From Acanthosoma haemorrhoidale (lineage: Eukaryota > Arthropoda > Insecta > Hemiptera > Acanthosomatidae): a stretch of 64,000 nucleotides of DNA. Position numbers and translations under genes: made by a program. How positions within the stretch are numbered: position 1 is the stretch's first letter; every line of letters starts with the position of its first letter. Positions 1 through 9,215 of this stretch are shown here, one piece after another. Below the pieces are notes generated by a model. It saw only the letters and a list, made by a program, of their open reading frames with translations. It was not told the DNA's origin and did no database searches. The stretch covers positions 32,231,288 to 32,295,287 of the forward strand of contig OV884015.1 in the NCBI GenBank assembly GCA_930367205.1. Direction: 5' to 3'.

Positions 1-1
1 A

Positions 2-127
2 AGTTCTTCGGATCTCACTAGCCTTTTAACCTCATTTCTTACAGAGTTCAGAACCCTAATTACTCCTCTCATTTCCCTACTTACAAATCTGGTCTCCTAC
101 CTTATCCCCGTTAAACAAAATCCATAA
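2..127 (+). CDS. Jockey-type retrotransposon ORF1, C-terminal end (partial)
   Basis: The frame starting at base 2 is open to a TAA at 125-127 and runs off the left edge of the window. Its 41 codons are rich in Leu, Ile and Thr and contain LTSLLTSF and LISLLTNLVSYLIP. This hydrophobic, proline-containing tail is typical of the ORF1 (Gag-like) C-terminus in Jockey elements. The stop directly abuts the first codon of ORF2, which is the usual ORF1-ORF2 arrangement. No zinc knuckle falls inside the part that is visible. The assignment rests on position and composition only. Confidence 0.6.
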   Translation, partial: SSSDLTSLLTSFLTEFRTLITPLISLLTNLVSYLIPVKQNP

Positions 128-2818
128 GTGGATCCTTCCGACTCCTTATCCATTCTCCTTTGGAATGCGAATGGTGTTCGCACCCACACTAACGAACTGA
201 CAGCACTACTCCACGACAAAAACATCGACGTAGCTCTCATTACTGAAACAAGACTTACTAGCAAACGATCATTTACGATTCGACAGTACCATACTTACCG
301 AACTGATCACCCAGATGGAAGAGCTCATGCAGGTACCGCTGTCATTGTTCATAATTCCATTTCTCATCACATAGTTCCTTTGGTAGAACATGATTTCCTT
401 CAGCACACTGCAGTGTCAATCAGCACCTTCCCTTTCCCCCTTACTCTAGCATCAGTGTACTGCCCTCCCAATAAATCCATTTCCGATTCCCAATTCATCT
501 CCTTTCTAGACTCCATAGGACATTGTTTCCTTGTGGGTGGGGACTTTAATGCAAAGCACCAACACTGGGGGTCAAGATCCACGAATACACGCGGACGTGC
601 TTTGCTGTCTGCACTCACACGGAAACATTGCTCCACGATCTCACCTGACACAGCCACCTATTGGCCATCAGATCCCAACCGAAATCCAGATCTCCTAGAC
701 TTCTTCTTCTACAATAGTTTAGGAACACTAAACTATTCACTCAAGCGCCTCGATGACCTCTCCTCCGATCATAGCCCTTTATTATTAACCATTTCCCTAA
801 AACCAATTCACAAACTATCTCCTCCTTCATTTATTAGGGGCCCAGTCGATTGGGACCACTTCCGTCAGCTTCTTACAGAGTCCGTAAACCTCAAATTATC
901 CCTGAAAACATCCCAAGACCTGGACGATGCAGTGCATTCTTTCACTACTCTGGTCCAGAGGTCGGCTTGGGAGGCATCGTCACCCCATCGTCACCCAAAA
1001 ATTCATAATCATAATAGTTTACCTCAGCATCTTAAAGATCTAATCCTATCCAAACGCCGCTCCAGAACAGTGTGGCAAAGATCCCGGCATCCTGCCGATC
1101 GCCGCTCGTACAATCAGTACTGCCGATTGGTAAAGCGGCGATTGGCATCCTTCCGTTCCGATTCTTTCAATTCCTACCTCTCCTCTCTGTCTACCAGGGA
1201 TAACTCGTTGTGGAATGTAACCAAAAAAATCCTAAAGTATCAACCTGTTTCACATCCGCTCCGTCGTGATGATGGGTCCTGGGCGGCTTCGGATGGGGAT
1301 AGGTCGGAGGAATTTGCTCTGCATCTTACCCATACTTTCACACCTAACCTTTCTCATCAAAGCCATACTCACAGCACAACTGTGGAAGATTTCCTCACTT
1401 CACTTATTCCTCTCTCTCTTCCACCAAAAGCCGTTAATCCCTCTGAGGTCAAATACCTTTTGAAAAACTTACCTTACCGAAAATCCCCTGGATATGATCT
1501 CCTTACTCCTCAAATTCTCAAACAACTTCCTCCTAAAGCCATAATCTTCCTAACCTATATATATAATTGCATTATCCGAACTACGCACTTCCCACTCCTC
1601 TGGAAACATTTCATTATTGTCCTATTCGCCAAACCCGGTAAACCACCCAATGACGCCTCGTCTTACCGTCCAATAAGCCTACTCCCTATCCTCTCAAAAA
1701 TATTTGAGAAACTTCTACTAAAACGTCTACTTCCAATTATTGAATCCAAAAACCTTTTTCCTACACACCAATTTGGTTTCCGCCAACGGCATTCCACTGC
1801 TCAACAAGGCCTTAGCGTTGTTGATCACATCTCCTCAGCCCTTGAAACCAAACAGTATTGCACTGCTGCCTTTCTTGATATAGCTCAAGCTTTTGACAGG
1901 GTTTGGCACGCAGGTTTACTCTACAAGCTCAAAAGATATTTACCACAGACCCTTTTCCTAATCCTACAGTCCTACCTTTCAAACCGCTTCTTCCAAGTCC
2001 GCTGTGGTTTAGAATATTCAAACTACTATCCTATAAATGCAGGAGTTCCACAGGGCAGTGTCCTGGGCCCCATCCTCTACAACCTATACACCGCTGATGT
2101 CCCCTCTACTCCCAATACCTTCTTGGCCACATTTGCAGATGACACTGCAGTCTTGTCATCTAACCCAGACCCCGACATAGCATCCCATAACCTTCAAAAA
2201 CACCTTGACGAGATCGATTATTGGTGCAACCAATGGCGGATCAAAGTTAATGAAGCAAAATGTTCCCACATTACCTTCACCCTTTGTCGCAAGTCTTGTC
2301 CACTAGTTTATTTTAATTCTATTCCTCTCCCTGTATCCGAGACAGTACTGTATTTAGGCTTCCATCTCGATAAACGACTGACCTGGAACCCACATACGAG
2401 ACTAAAAAGACAAGAACTAAACAGACGCTTTGGACAACTATACAGACTACTTCAAAGGACATCCCATCTCTCAATAGAAAATAAACTACTAATCTACAAA
2501 GTTATACTTAAACCAATCTGGACATACGGAATAGAGCTATGGGGGACAGCAAAAAAGTCGAACATCAAGCGTATCCAATCCTTTCAATCAAAAGTCCTGA
2601 GAACAATAGTAAATGCCCCTTATTATGTCAGCAACAAAACCCTTCATAACGACCTTAATATACCCTACATTCTAGAACTCATCCCTTCCAAGTTTACGAA
2701 ATTCCACAGTAGCCTTTCCAACCACCCTAATCCTGTAGCACAGTCACTGCACTGCGTCACTCATCCCTATAATCCTCCTCGGAGACTGAAACGGCAGTGG
2801 CCTCGTGACCTGCTATAA
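128..2818 (+). CDS. Jockey ORF2: apurinic-like endonuclease plus reverse transcriptase
   Basis: The 896-residue frame has the two-domain layout of Jockey ORF2. The N-terminal endonuclease shows LLWNANGV near residues 10-17, GDFNAKH with D139 and N141, and SSDH with D214/H215. The central reverse transcriptase shows SYRPISLLP, AFLDIAQAFDRVWH, GVPQGSVLGP and the catalytic FADD at residues 669-672. It ends with a typical C-terminal region and has no RNase H domain, which fits the Jockey clade. The frame has no internal stop. The first codon after the ORF1 stop is GTG, with no in-frame ATG before the conserved endonuclease start, so either the ATG has mutated or translation restarts in an unusual way. 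It should nick target DNA and reverse-transcribe the element's RNA. It may be recently active or only recently lost. Confidence 0.9.
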   Translation: MDPSDSLSILLWNANGVRTHTNELTALLHDKNIDVALITETRLTSKRSFTIRQYHTYRTDHPDGRAHAGTAVIVHNSISHHIVPLVEHDFLQHTAVSISTFPFPLTLASVYCPPNKSISDSQFISFLDSIGHCFLVGGDFNAKHQHWGSRSTNTRGRALLSALTRKHCSTISPDTATYWPSDPNRNPDLLDFFFYNSLGTLNYSLKRLDDLSSDHSPLLLTISLKPIHKLSPPSFIRGPVDWDHFRQLLTESVNLKLSLKTSQDLDDAVHSFTTLVQRSAWEASSPHRHPKIHNHNSLPQHLKDLILSKRRSRTVWQRSRHPADRRSYNQYCRLVKRRLASFRSDSFNSYLSSLSTRDNSLWNVTKKILKYQPVSHPLRRDDGSWAASDGDRSEEFALHLTHTFTPNLSHQSHTHSTTVEDFLTSLIPLSLPPKAVNPSEVKYLLKNLPYRKSPGYDLLTPQILKQLPPKAIIFLTYIYNCIIRTTHFPLLWKHFIIVLFAKPGKPPNDASSYRPISLLPILSKIFEKLLLKRLLPIIESKNLFPTHQFGFRQRHSTAQQGLSVVDHISSALETKQYCTAAFLDIAQAFDRVWHAGLLYKLKRYLPQTLFLILQSYLSNRFFQVRCGLEYSNYYPINAGVPQGSVLGPILYNLYTADVPSTPNTFLATFADDTAVLSSNPDPDIASHNLQKHLDEIDYWCNQWRIKVNEAKCSHITFTLCRKSCPLVYFNSIPLPVSETVLYLGFHLDKRLTWNPHTRLKRQELNRRFGQLYRLLQRTSHLSIENKLLIYKVILKPIWTYGIELWGTAKKSNIKRIQSFQSKVLRTIVNAPYYVSNKTLHNDLNIPYILELIPSKFTKFHSSLSNHPNPVAQSLHCVTHPYNPPRRLKRQWPRDLL

Positions 2819-2998
2819 TCAAGTGACAGTGGGAGTCCTGGCAATGGCCAGTTTCTCCAATCATGTCCTGAATGAATGAGCGAGTGAATGATGAAATGTA
2901 AATATGGTATGAATGATCGTATATCTTAATTACTTATTGCCTAGCAAGGCAGATTGTAATTTTAGCACAATAAAGGAATTATATATATAAAATAACAA

Positions 2999-4297
2999 AA
3001 CCTGTATGTAATGTAGCGACGCTACAGGAAATAAAAAAATAATTTGTAAATAGATTCACCTGAGGATCTATAATTATCTGTAAATTTAAAGGAGCTATGA
3101 AAGAAAAAAAAAAAAGTTGATTTCCTTAACTTAAAAAAAAATGATGTCAACTTGAAAGATGGACTGGATGAATTAACGGTCAGTGCTTATCGTCGAAGGA
3201 TTAATTATAACTAATGGAGAAATAATTTAAATAAACGCGAACCCAAGCAAATAAAATAATGTAGTATTGACCAGAAAGTTTATTCGGGGTCACGCGATTA
3301 TTAAAAATCACAAAGCATATTTTTCTCGGAATATAAATTATTTCATAGAAATAATGTTTTTATATTTATATTTGCATTTGTTTTTAAATAAGAGATTAAT
3401 TTGACATGTGTAGTTCTAAATTAAATGGCAGTAGTTGGTAATTTGTCACTGCGAAGACGGATCGTGGTGTTTATACGCCTTTGAAAAGTAAATTAAGACA
3501 GCTGCTTCTTACAGCTGAAGAGAAGCCATTTCTAAAGCAATAGAATAATAAAAAGCTTAATTGATTCATTTTGCATTGAAGTAATGTAACCATAACAGAA
3601 CTTATGTCCAAGCCGGGAGGGGAGGGGATGTATTGCATGTAGCACATCAAAATAAGCTGATTTGTTTTCTGTTGAACTTCGTTTCGTTAACTTATAAGAT
3701 TTCTCAAATCCTAGCTGAGAAGATTTGTTAAAGTTATTATTTTTACATAGTCAAGTAAACATTAAAGACTGGAGTGTAAAAAATATACTAACATATTCTA
3801 TAAAACCATGCTTTATTTATTTTATGCCGTTGCAGATGATTTCAATAGCCTTTTTCTAAAGCGTTTGTTGGTTTTTTTTTATTCGTCACCGTAAACCCTT
3901 ATGTTCACAACTCACTATCTGCCTGCCTATCCTGGTGGTGGTGAGTACCCCGTTTAATCTGTAAACTATAAACTATCTATCTCATGACTCCATTTGATGT
4001 GGGAGTTCCAGCTGGGAACTGGGAATCGGTGATCAGTTCGATTATAACGAACTAGACACCTGCAATTATGTGTTGGAACCAACCCAGTAACAATCGTAAA
4101 TGATTACCAGTTTGAGGGTAGGATGTACTAGTCTGACCCATATGTGCTTTCTTCTCAGCCCGGACAGACCAACCTGCCAGTAGTACGAGATTACGGTGTG
4201 AACCGTTCATCACATCATCTCTCAGAGCCTTGATTTTTTTTTTCTGCAGAGATCCAGACTTCCAGAACGACTCAAACAAATAAAACAAAAGAAACCA
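2999..4297. other. Non-coding AT-rich DNA, no gene recognised
   Basis: Simple A and T runs and no convincing exon. The part just before the tandem array (about 4000-4290) has higher complexity and a minus-strand open frame, but it matches nothing I recognise and may be an interspersed repeat. Confidence 0.5.
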
Positions 4298-4576
4298 CCA
4301 TGAAAACCCGCTGAGTGTCCTTTGTGGAATTACCATGAAAACCCGCTGAGTGTCCTTTGTGGAATTACCATGAAAACCCGCTGAGTGTCCTTTGTGGAAT
4401 TACCATGAAAACCCGCTGAGTGTCCTTTGTGGAATTACCATGAAAACCAGCTGAGTGTCCTTTGTGGAATTACCATGAAAACCCGCCGAGTGTCCTTTGT
4501 GGAATTACCATGAAAACCCGCCGAGTGTCCTTTGTGGAATTACCATGAAAACCCGCTGAATGTCCTTTGTGGAATT
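4298..4576. repeat. Tandem repeat, 8 copies of a 35-bp unit
   Basis: The unit starts CCATGAAAACCCGCTGAGTG and recurs every 35 bases at 4298, 4333, 4368, 4403, 4438, 4473, 4508 and 4543, ending in GGAATT at 4576. The copies differ only by single substitutions: CCAGC at unit 5, CCGCC at units 6 and 7, and CTGAA at unit 8. Thirty-five is not a multiple of three and the array carries no credible reading frame. The near identity suggests recent expansion by slippage or unequal exchange. Confidence 0.95.
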
Positions 4577-4917
4577 GGCTTCTGCCTACATATTTAAATG
4601 ACCAATGTCGTCGCGAATAGTAGTGGTTATTTATCCAACCTTAAATAAAAACAATAAACGATAATGTGAAGTAGTCTGAGCTTAGGACTGAGTTTCCATT
4701 TTATTTCTTATAAACTAGTGAATGCACTGTGTATTCATTATTTTTGACCGACAATTCTTCTTATTCCTTTGATCGTTTCAAAATGTACCTTTTTTCGATA
4801 ACCGTTATTTCTTAAGGATGCCTTCTTAATATGCAGAATGTTTGAACCTTTAGTTTGAATGGGTATGTGTTGACATTTACTTAAAACATTTAAATGATAA
4901 AGAATGAACTGGCGTAC

Positions 4918-5066
4918 CGTATACCCTCAGGGTGGCCTCGGCCTTCCCAAGGGAATTGGTGGCCACGCAGCTGTAGGTGCCGATGTCGTCTGCAGTCAGA
5001 CCTTTGATGACCAGCCACATCATTGTCCGGAACTTGGATCTGTTCTCCAGGACGGAGTACTTGCTC
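4918..5066 (-). CDS. DIP/lachesin-like gene, exon for second half of Ig domain 3
   Basis: Reading leftwards, a TTTCAG acceptor precedes base 5066 and a GTACGC donor follows base 4918. The 149-base exon supplies the last base of a Gly codon and then encodes a segment with SKYSVLENR, MMWLVIKGLTADDIG, the Ig hallmark TYSCVATNSLGKAEA and TLRVY. D-x-G-x-Y-x-C is the F-strand signature of an I-set Ig domain. The entering phase (2) fits the exon at 20551-20689, with an intron of about 15.5 kb. Proteins of this family (Dpr-interacting proteins, lachesin) are surface adhesion molecules with three Ig domains that bind Dpr partners on neurons. The next exon (C-terminal tail, usually a GPI signal) was not found downstream. 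Confidence 0.9.
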
Positions 5067-5287
5067 CTGAAACAGGCAATGCTCTCAGAAACAATTCAGC
5101 GAATGAGAGGTCAAGATTAATTCTATAATCTATTCATGATACTACAAAAAACAATAATCATAACCTTGAGGTTTAAGAAGGCCCAAATAGGCATTGAACC
5201 TCTGGTGTAGTCTCAAAGAAGTTATTACATAAGAGAAGAATATAGTGTAGTGGTCATTGATACCATAACAATAATTATAATAATAAT
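5067..5287. other. Intron of the immunoglobulin gene, left end
   Basis: Non-coding. It contains the acceptor side of the 15.5-kb intron and a short stretch (5160-5210) resembling a decayed tRNA-derived repeat. Confidence 0.4.
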
Positions 5288-5372
5288 AAAACAACTTTAT
5301 TGTGATAAAATTACAATCTGTCTCATTGGGCAATAAGTAATTGTAATAAATGATCTCATTCATACCATATTT
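5288..5372 (-). mobile_element. Jockey 3'-end fragment (minus strand)
   Basis: The reverse complement matches the last ~80 bases of the 3' untranslated region of the Jockey copies at 2.9 and 6.6 kb, including GGCAATAAGTAATTG on the plus strand and the AATAAAG-type end. It is a severely 5'-truncated insertion. Confidence 0.75.
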
Positions 5373-5607
5373 ATATCTGTAATTAATAAAGTGATATTTA
5401 ATTTCGCAAAAATAATTAATAACATTTAATTTAAACTAGAATAGTAAAAGCATTAAGAAGGCATTTGTGAACAGTGTAGTGATGTACCTATATCTTTTTC
5501 CACCCTTTCTAAGTCAATGAAAATCAAAATTGGTCACTAACTATAACACTGAACGTCAATAGAAAAATTAATTTATTTTGTTTAAACAGATTGTAAAAAG
5601 TAGGAAA

Positions 5608-6651
5608 GTGTACCCCCAATACCTTCTCGGCAACAATTGCAGATGTCACTGCAGTCTTGTCATCCCACTGAGACCCCGATATAGCATCCCAAAACCTTCA
5701 AAAACACCTTGATGAGATCGAGTATTGGTGCAGCCAATATGGCGGATCAAAGTTATGAATCAAAATGTTCCCACATTACCTTTACCCTCTGTCGCAAGTC
5801 TTGTCCACTAGTTTATTTTAATTCCATTCCTCTCCCTGTATCTGAGACAGTACGGTACTTAGGCTTCCATCTCGACAAACGACAGACCTGGAACCCACAT
5901 ACGAGACTAAAAAGACAAGAACTAAACAGACGCTTTGGGCAACTGTACAGACTACTTCAAAGGACATCCCATCTCTCAATAGAAAATAAATTACTAATAC
6001 TTAAGCCAATCTGGACATACGGATTAGAGCTATGGGGGACAGCAAAAAAGTCAAACATCAAGCGTATCCAATCCTTTCAATCAAAAGTCCTGAGAACAAT
6101 AGTAAATTCCCCTTATTACGTCAGCAACAAAACCCTTCATGACGATCTTAATATACTCTACATTCTTGAACCCCTGGAAGGGATGAGTTCCAAGTTTATG
6201 AAATTCCACAGTAGCCTTTCCAACCACCCTAATCCCGTAGCACAGTCATTGCACTGCTCCACTCATCCCTATATTCCTCCTTGGAGACTGAAACGGCAGT
6301 GGCCTTGTGACCTGCTATAATTGCGTGACAGTGGGAGTCCCGTCAGTGGCCAGTTTCTTCAATCAGGTCCTGAGCGTCTGTGGCTCTCACGCTCTTCGTC
6401 AGCCTCCATTGGCTCGTATCCGGTGACTTGGCTGACGGAGGAGCGTGGGGGACTTCCCAAGACTCCGCTTCCTATTTCGCATGCGAGGGAGGTAACAACC
6501 ATGTGGACTTGGGAGGCCCCTGGGCTGTTTGTAAATATTGCATGAATGTATATGGTATGAATGAGAACATTTATCTCAATTAGTTATTGCCTATTAAGTA
6601 TTAAGGCAGATTGTAATTTTATCATAATAAATTTGTTTAAAAAAAAAAAAA
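5608..6651 (+). mobile_element. Jockey copy B, 5'-truncated with poly(A)
   Basis: Similarity to copy A begins near its base 2105, inside the reverse transcriptase, and runs through ORF2 and the 3' untranslated region to a poly(A) run at 6639-6651. A 5' truncation with a poly(A) tail is normal for target-primed reverse transcription. The 3' untranslated region (6321-6638) includes about 130 bases that copy A lacks. Confidence 0.9.
5709..6320 (+). pseudogene. Jockey ORF2 C-terminal fragment, broken
   Basis: About 200 codons align with the last quarter of copy A's ORF2, including CSHITFTLCRKSCPLVYFNS and HTRLKRQELNRRFGQLYRL. The region around FADD just upstream (5630-5700) is in a different frame and damaged. 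Relative to copy A there is a 12-base deletion near 5998. At 6176-6188 a 13-base segment is the reverse complement of copy A 2677-2689. It cannot encode a functional enzyme. Confidence 0.85.
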
Positions 6652-8542
6652 GATCACATGATGATAAAGTGTAAACGTATTTATATATTTATTTTTGTTG
6701 CCTTTTTATTAGAAACGTCTTAAATGGAATAGTCAAAATTTATGTTATCTGTTAAGTTGTTTTTCTTTAGAAAGTATCACTAGTTCACGATTTTATTACC
6801 ATCGGGCACTGTACTCTGGCTATTGACCATCTCCAAATCCAAATTTTAAGGCGCTCGTGTTTTCATTTTTTCCCCGATTAAGTAAGCGTAAAAATGTCCA
6901 GATCTAGTCGGGCCGCCGAGTTCAGGACGCATTTGTTTAATTGCATACTTATTATAATCATTGATTCTATTGATTAGAACATTATTATATTGATTATTTT
7001 TATTTTTAAATATATAAATAAAGTATAAAAAAAGCCCCCCCCCTTAAAGAAACCCTATTGTTCAATCGTTAGAAGAACAAAATTCAATTTCTTTACACTT
7101 GAGAGTGTAGTTGTTAAGTGAGGAGAGACTGGCAGTTAAAGTTGACCGGTGCAGTCTTGGTAAATGTACAGTAATCAAGTCAGTGAACGTTCTCATGCAT
7201 AAAATATTATCTTAAAGCCCATCAGTGATCGAGTATTTGCAGTATACGTCAATATTGACACAAATACTGCAGAAAACGGCGTAATTATGTTTGACCTATT
7301 TCCTTTATAATAACTGCAAGTTTTCCATAATCAGCTTCTAAAAGCATAATATTAAAAAGTCTTTATAAACGACCTCCTTCAAACAGTAAAAAAAAAAAGA
7401 AGCAAAATCAAGACAACTTGGAGTGGATTATTTACTTTGGTAGATAAAAAGCAGTTTTGAGATTTCACATCAAATTTACCAATAGGCGATGTTTGACTTG
7501 GTAAATCTGCAGGTCCTAGTATGAGATGTCTACATGCCAACCATTTATAGTTATGCACGCTAGACCTGTCACTATTGCTTTAGAGAATTAAGGATGTTGA
7601 TTAAGGAGTTTTGCCCTCCCCTCTAATCTCTGGAATTCTCTACCTCCTAATAATACTAAATATTTTCTTTTTTTTGTGGTTTATTTTTATATTTTAAGTG
7701 TAGACTTTATTTGATTTGTTTTTTTCTTTACTTTGTAATTGTTACTCATAGTGGAACATGATTCTAGAGCTAAGTTTTTTTCTATTCTATTCTTCTAGAA
7801 CATTGCATATTTGCTGGAATGAATTTACAAATATTTGAATGAAAGCAATAAGGAGCTTACCAAGACATGGTGATAATAGTGTTGTTGCGCACATTCAATC
7901 AACTGAAATAATTCAATGCCTATCTAGGGATTTGAACCCAGAATTTGATGTCATAAAGCGGTTGCGATAGCTACCCCTATGAGAGCCCAAATGGATGCTT
8001 AATTGGACTAATATGTAGTAAGCTCTATGTACTTGTGTGCTCGATTCACCCCCATTTAAATTATTGCCATTTTAGCATGTCTTGCTCCGTATGTTGTTGC
8101 ATTCCCTATGCATATACTTTTAACTTTTCTATTTATCATTTTTTAATAAGTTTAAGTTTTTAAAATTTTTAATGTTTATTTTATTCTATAATCGTTATAC
8201 CCTGAGAATGACAGGCATGGGCAGTCGAGTGGTGGCACTAAATAAACAGAATTATAAAATATAAGCGAACGATTGAGTGGTACCATTTAAAGCTCAATAA
8301 TATATAGTCCATTACTCCCCTTCCGTTTAAATATTTTGCAAATTGTCATTTTGTGAAGAGTGTCTAATTTGAAATGTTATCGACTATTATTTATTTTTTT
8401 TGCATTGTTGAAACTGTTTATTAAACGACACCTGCCCCATTTCCCACGTATTATAAAGTTAAAAACACATGTTCTAATTCTACATTCAGCAATTGCCTTT
8501 CAATATTTTTCACAACTTTAAAAGTTTCATTCCAGTTGTTGT
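6652..8542. other. Intronic AT-rich DNA with a possible SINE
   Basis: No exon recognised. It contains homopolymer runs and a probable tRNA-derived element on the minus strand near 7840-7990, listed separately. Confidence 0.5.
7840..7990 (-). mobile_element. Possible tRNA-derived SINE
   Basis: On the minus strand, GGGGTAGCTATCGCAACCGC resembles a Pol III A box. It is followed at tRNA-like spacing by GGGTTCAAATCCC (plus-strand 7927-7939), a near-perfect B box. I cannot fold an intact tRNA from it, and the 3' boundary is not defined. Confidence 0.4.
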
Positions 8543-8575
8543 TTGACCAGTGAACTTTTCTCCAATAGTATCATA

Positions 8576-9181
8576 ATGGCAGGAACACGCGTGTATTTAG
8601 GCGGGCTGCCCATGGGGTGTAAGGAGCGTGACTTGGAGGACTTCGTGAATGCTTACGGCCGGACCAGAGACATCCTGTTGAAAGAGGGGTTCGCCTTCAT
8701 CGAGTTTGAGGACTACCGGGACGCGGACGACGCAGTGTACGAACTGAATGGTAGGGATCTGTTGGGCGAGCGGGTCACAGTGGAGCACGCCCGACCCAGC
8801 AGAGGAGGAGGAGGAGGAGGCAGGGGATCCTCCAGAGGCGGTGGTGGAGGCCGGGGTTTCTCTAGAGGAGGCGGCAGAGGGTTCTTCAGAGGTGGCGGCA
8901 GGGACCAAGTAAGACAGTCGAGCAATCGGCTAATAGTGGAGAACCTGAGCAGCCAGGTAAACTGGCAGGATCTGAAGGACTACATGCGACAGGCGGGGGA
9001 CGTGGCTTTCGCGGACGCCCACAAGCTCCGCAAGAACGAAGGTGTGGTGGAGTTCACCAGCTACTCCGGTCTCAAGATAGCCCTGGATACTCTGGACGGG
9101 ACAGAGCTCGAAGGACGAAGGATAAGGCTCAGGGAGGAACGTAAGCGCAACCGCGGGTCCAGGTCTTCCAGCATCAACTAG
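8576..9181 (+). CDS. SR-family splicing factor, intronless copy (B52/SRSF4-6-like) lacking most of the RS domain
   Basis: The ATG at 8576 opens a 201-residue protein. RRM1 spans about 3-75, with RNP2 VYLGGL (6-11) and RNP1 GFAFIEFE (38-45). A Gly/Arg hinge follows at 76-112. The second, pseudo-RRM at about 117-187 carries NWQDLKD (129-135), the variant of the SWQDLKD heptad that marks RRM2 of SRSF1/4/5/6-type proteins. The protein then stops after RNRGSRSSS, where B52-type proteins continue with a long RS domain. This family binds exonic enhancers and recruits the spliceosome. The frame has no intron, is GC-rich against AT-rich surroundings, and an AATAAA follows at 9210-9215. All of this suggests a retrocopy nested in the Ig gene intron on the opposite strand. 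The fully open frame argues for recent origin or selection. No poly(A) tail or target duplication was seen. Confidence 0.9.
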   Translation: MAGTRVYLGGLPMGCKERDLEDFVNAYGRTRDILLKEGFAFIEFEDYRDADDAVYELNGRDLLGERVTVEHARPSRGGGGGGRGSSRGGGGGRGFSRGGGRGFFRGGGRDQVRQSSNRLIVENLSSQVNWQDLKDYMRQAGDVAFADAHKLRKNEGVVEFTSYSGLKIALDTLDGTELEGRRIRLREERKRNRGSRSSSIN

Positions 9182-9209
9182 TTAGTCCTAACTATCAGTA
9201 TCTCAATTA

Positions 9210-9215
9210 AATAAA
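9210..9215 (+). terminator. Polyadenylation signal of the SR-like gene
   Basis: AATAAA lies 29 bases after the stop codon and is followed by a T-rich stretch with TTTATTGTTTTTATT, as expected of an mRNA 3' end. The position relative to the open frame is the only evidence. Confidence 0.55.

Larger units (their letters stand above)
1..2998 (+). mobile_element. Jockey-clade non-LTR retrotransposon, copy A (5' end outside window)
   Basis: The element comprises the ORF1 tail, a full-length ORF2 and a 3' untranslated region with an AATAAA at 2969-2974, followed by AT-rich sequence. Four more copies of its 3' end occur in this window: plus strand at 5608-6651, and minus strand near 5290, 13724 and 17296. 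Compared with the copies at 6.3 kb and 17.5 kb, the 3' untranslated region of this copy lacks roughly 130 bases just after 2870. It lies in the intron or 3' flank of the minus-strand immunoglobulin gene, in the opposite orientation. Confidence 0.85.

Noticed and set aside
4052..4336. 94-codon minus-strand open frame ending in the 35-bp array
   Set aside because: It has no recognisable domain, no splice context, and its first codons come from the tandem repeat.
8597..8925. Two minus-strand open frames rich in Pro and Ser over the SR-like gene
   Set aside because: Antisense shadows of the Gly/Arg-rich and RRM codons of the plus-strand gene.
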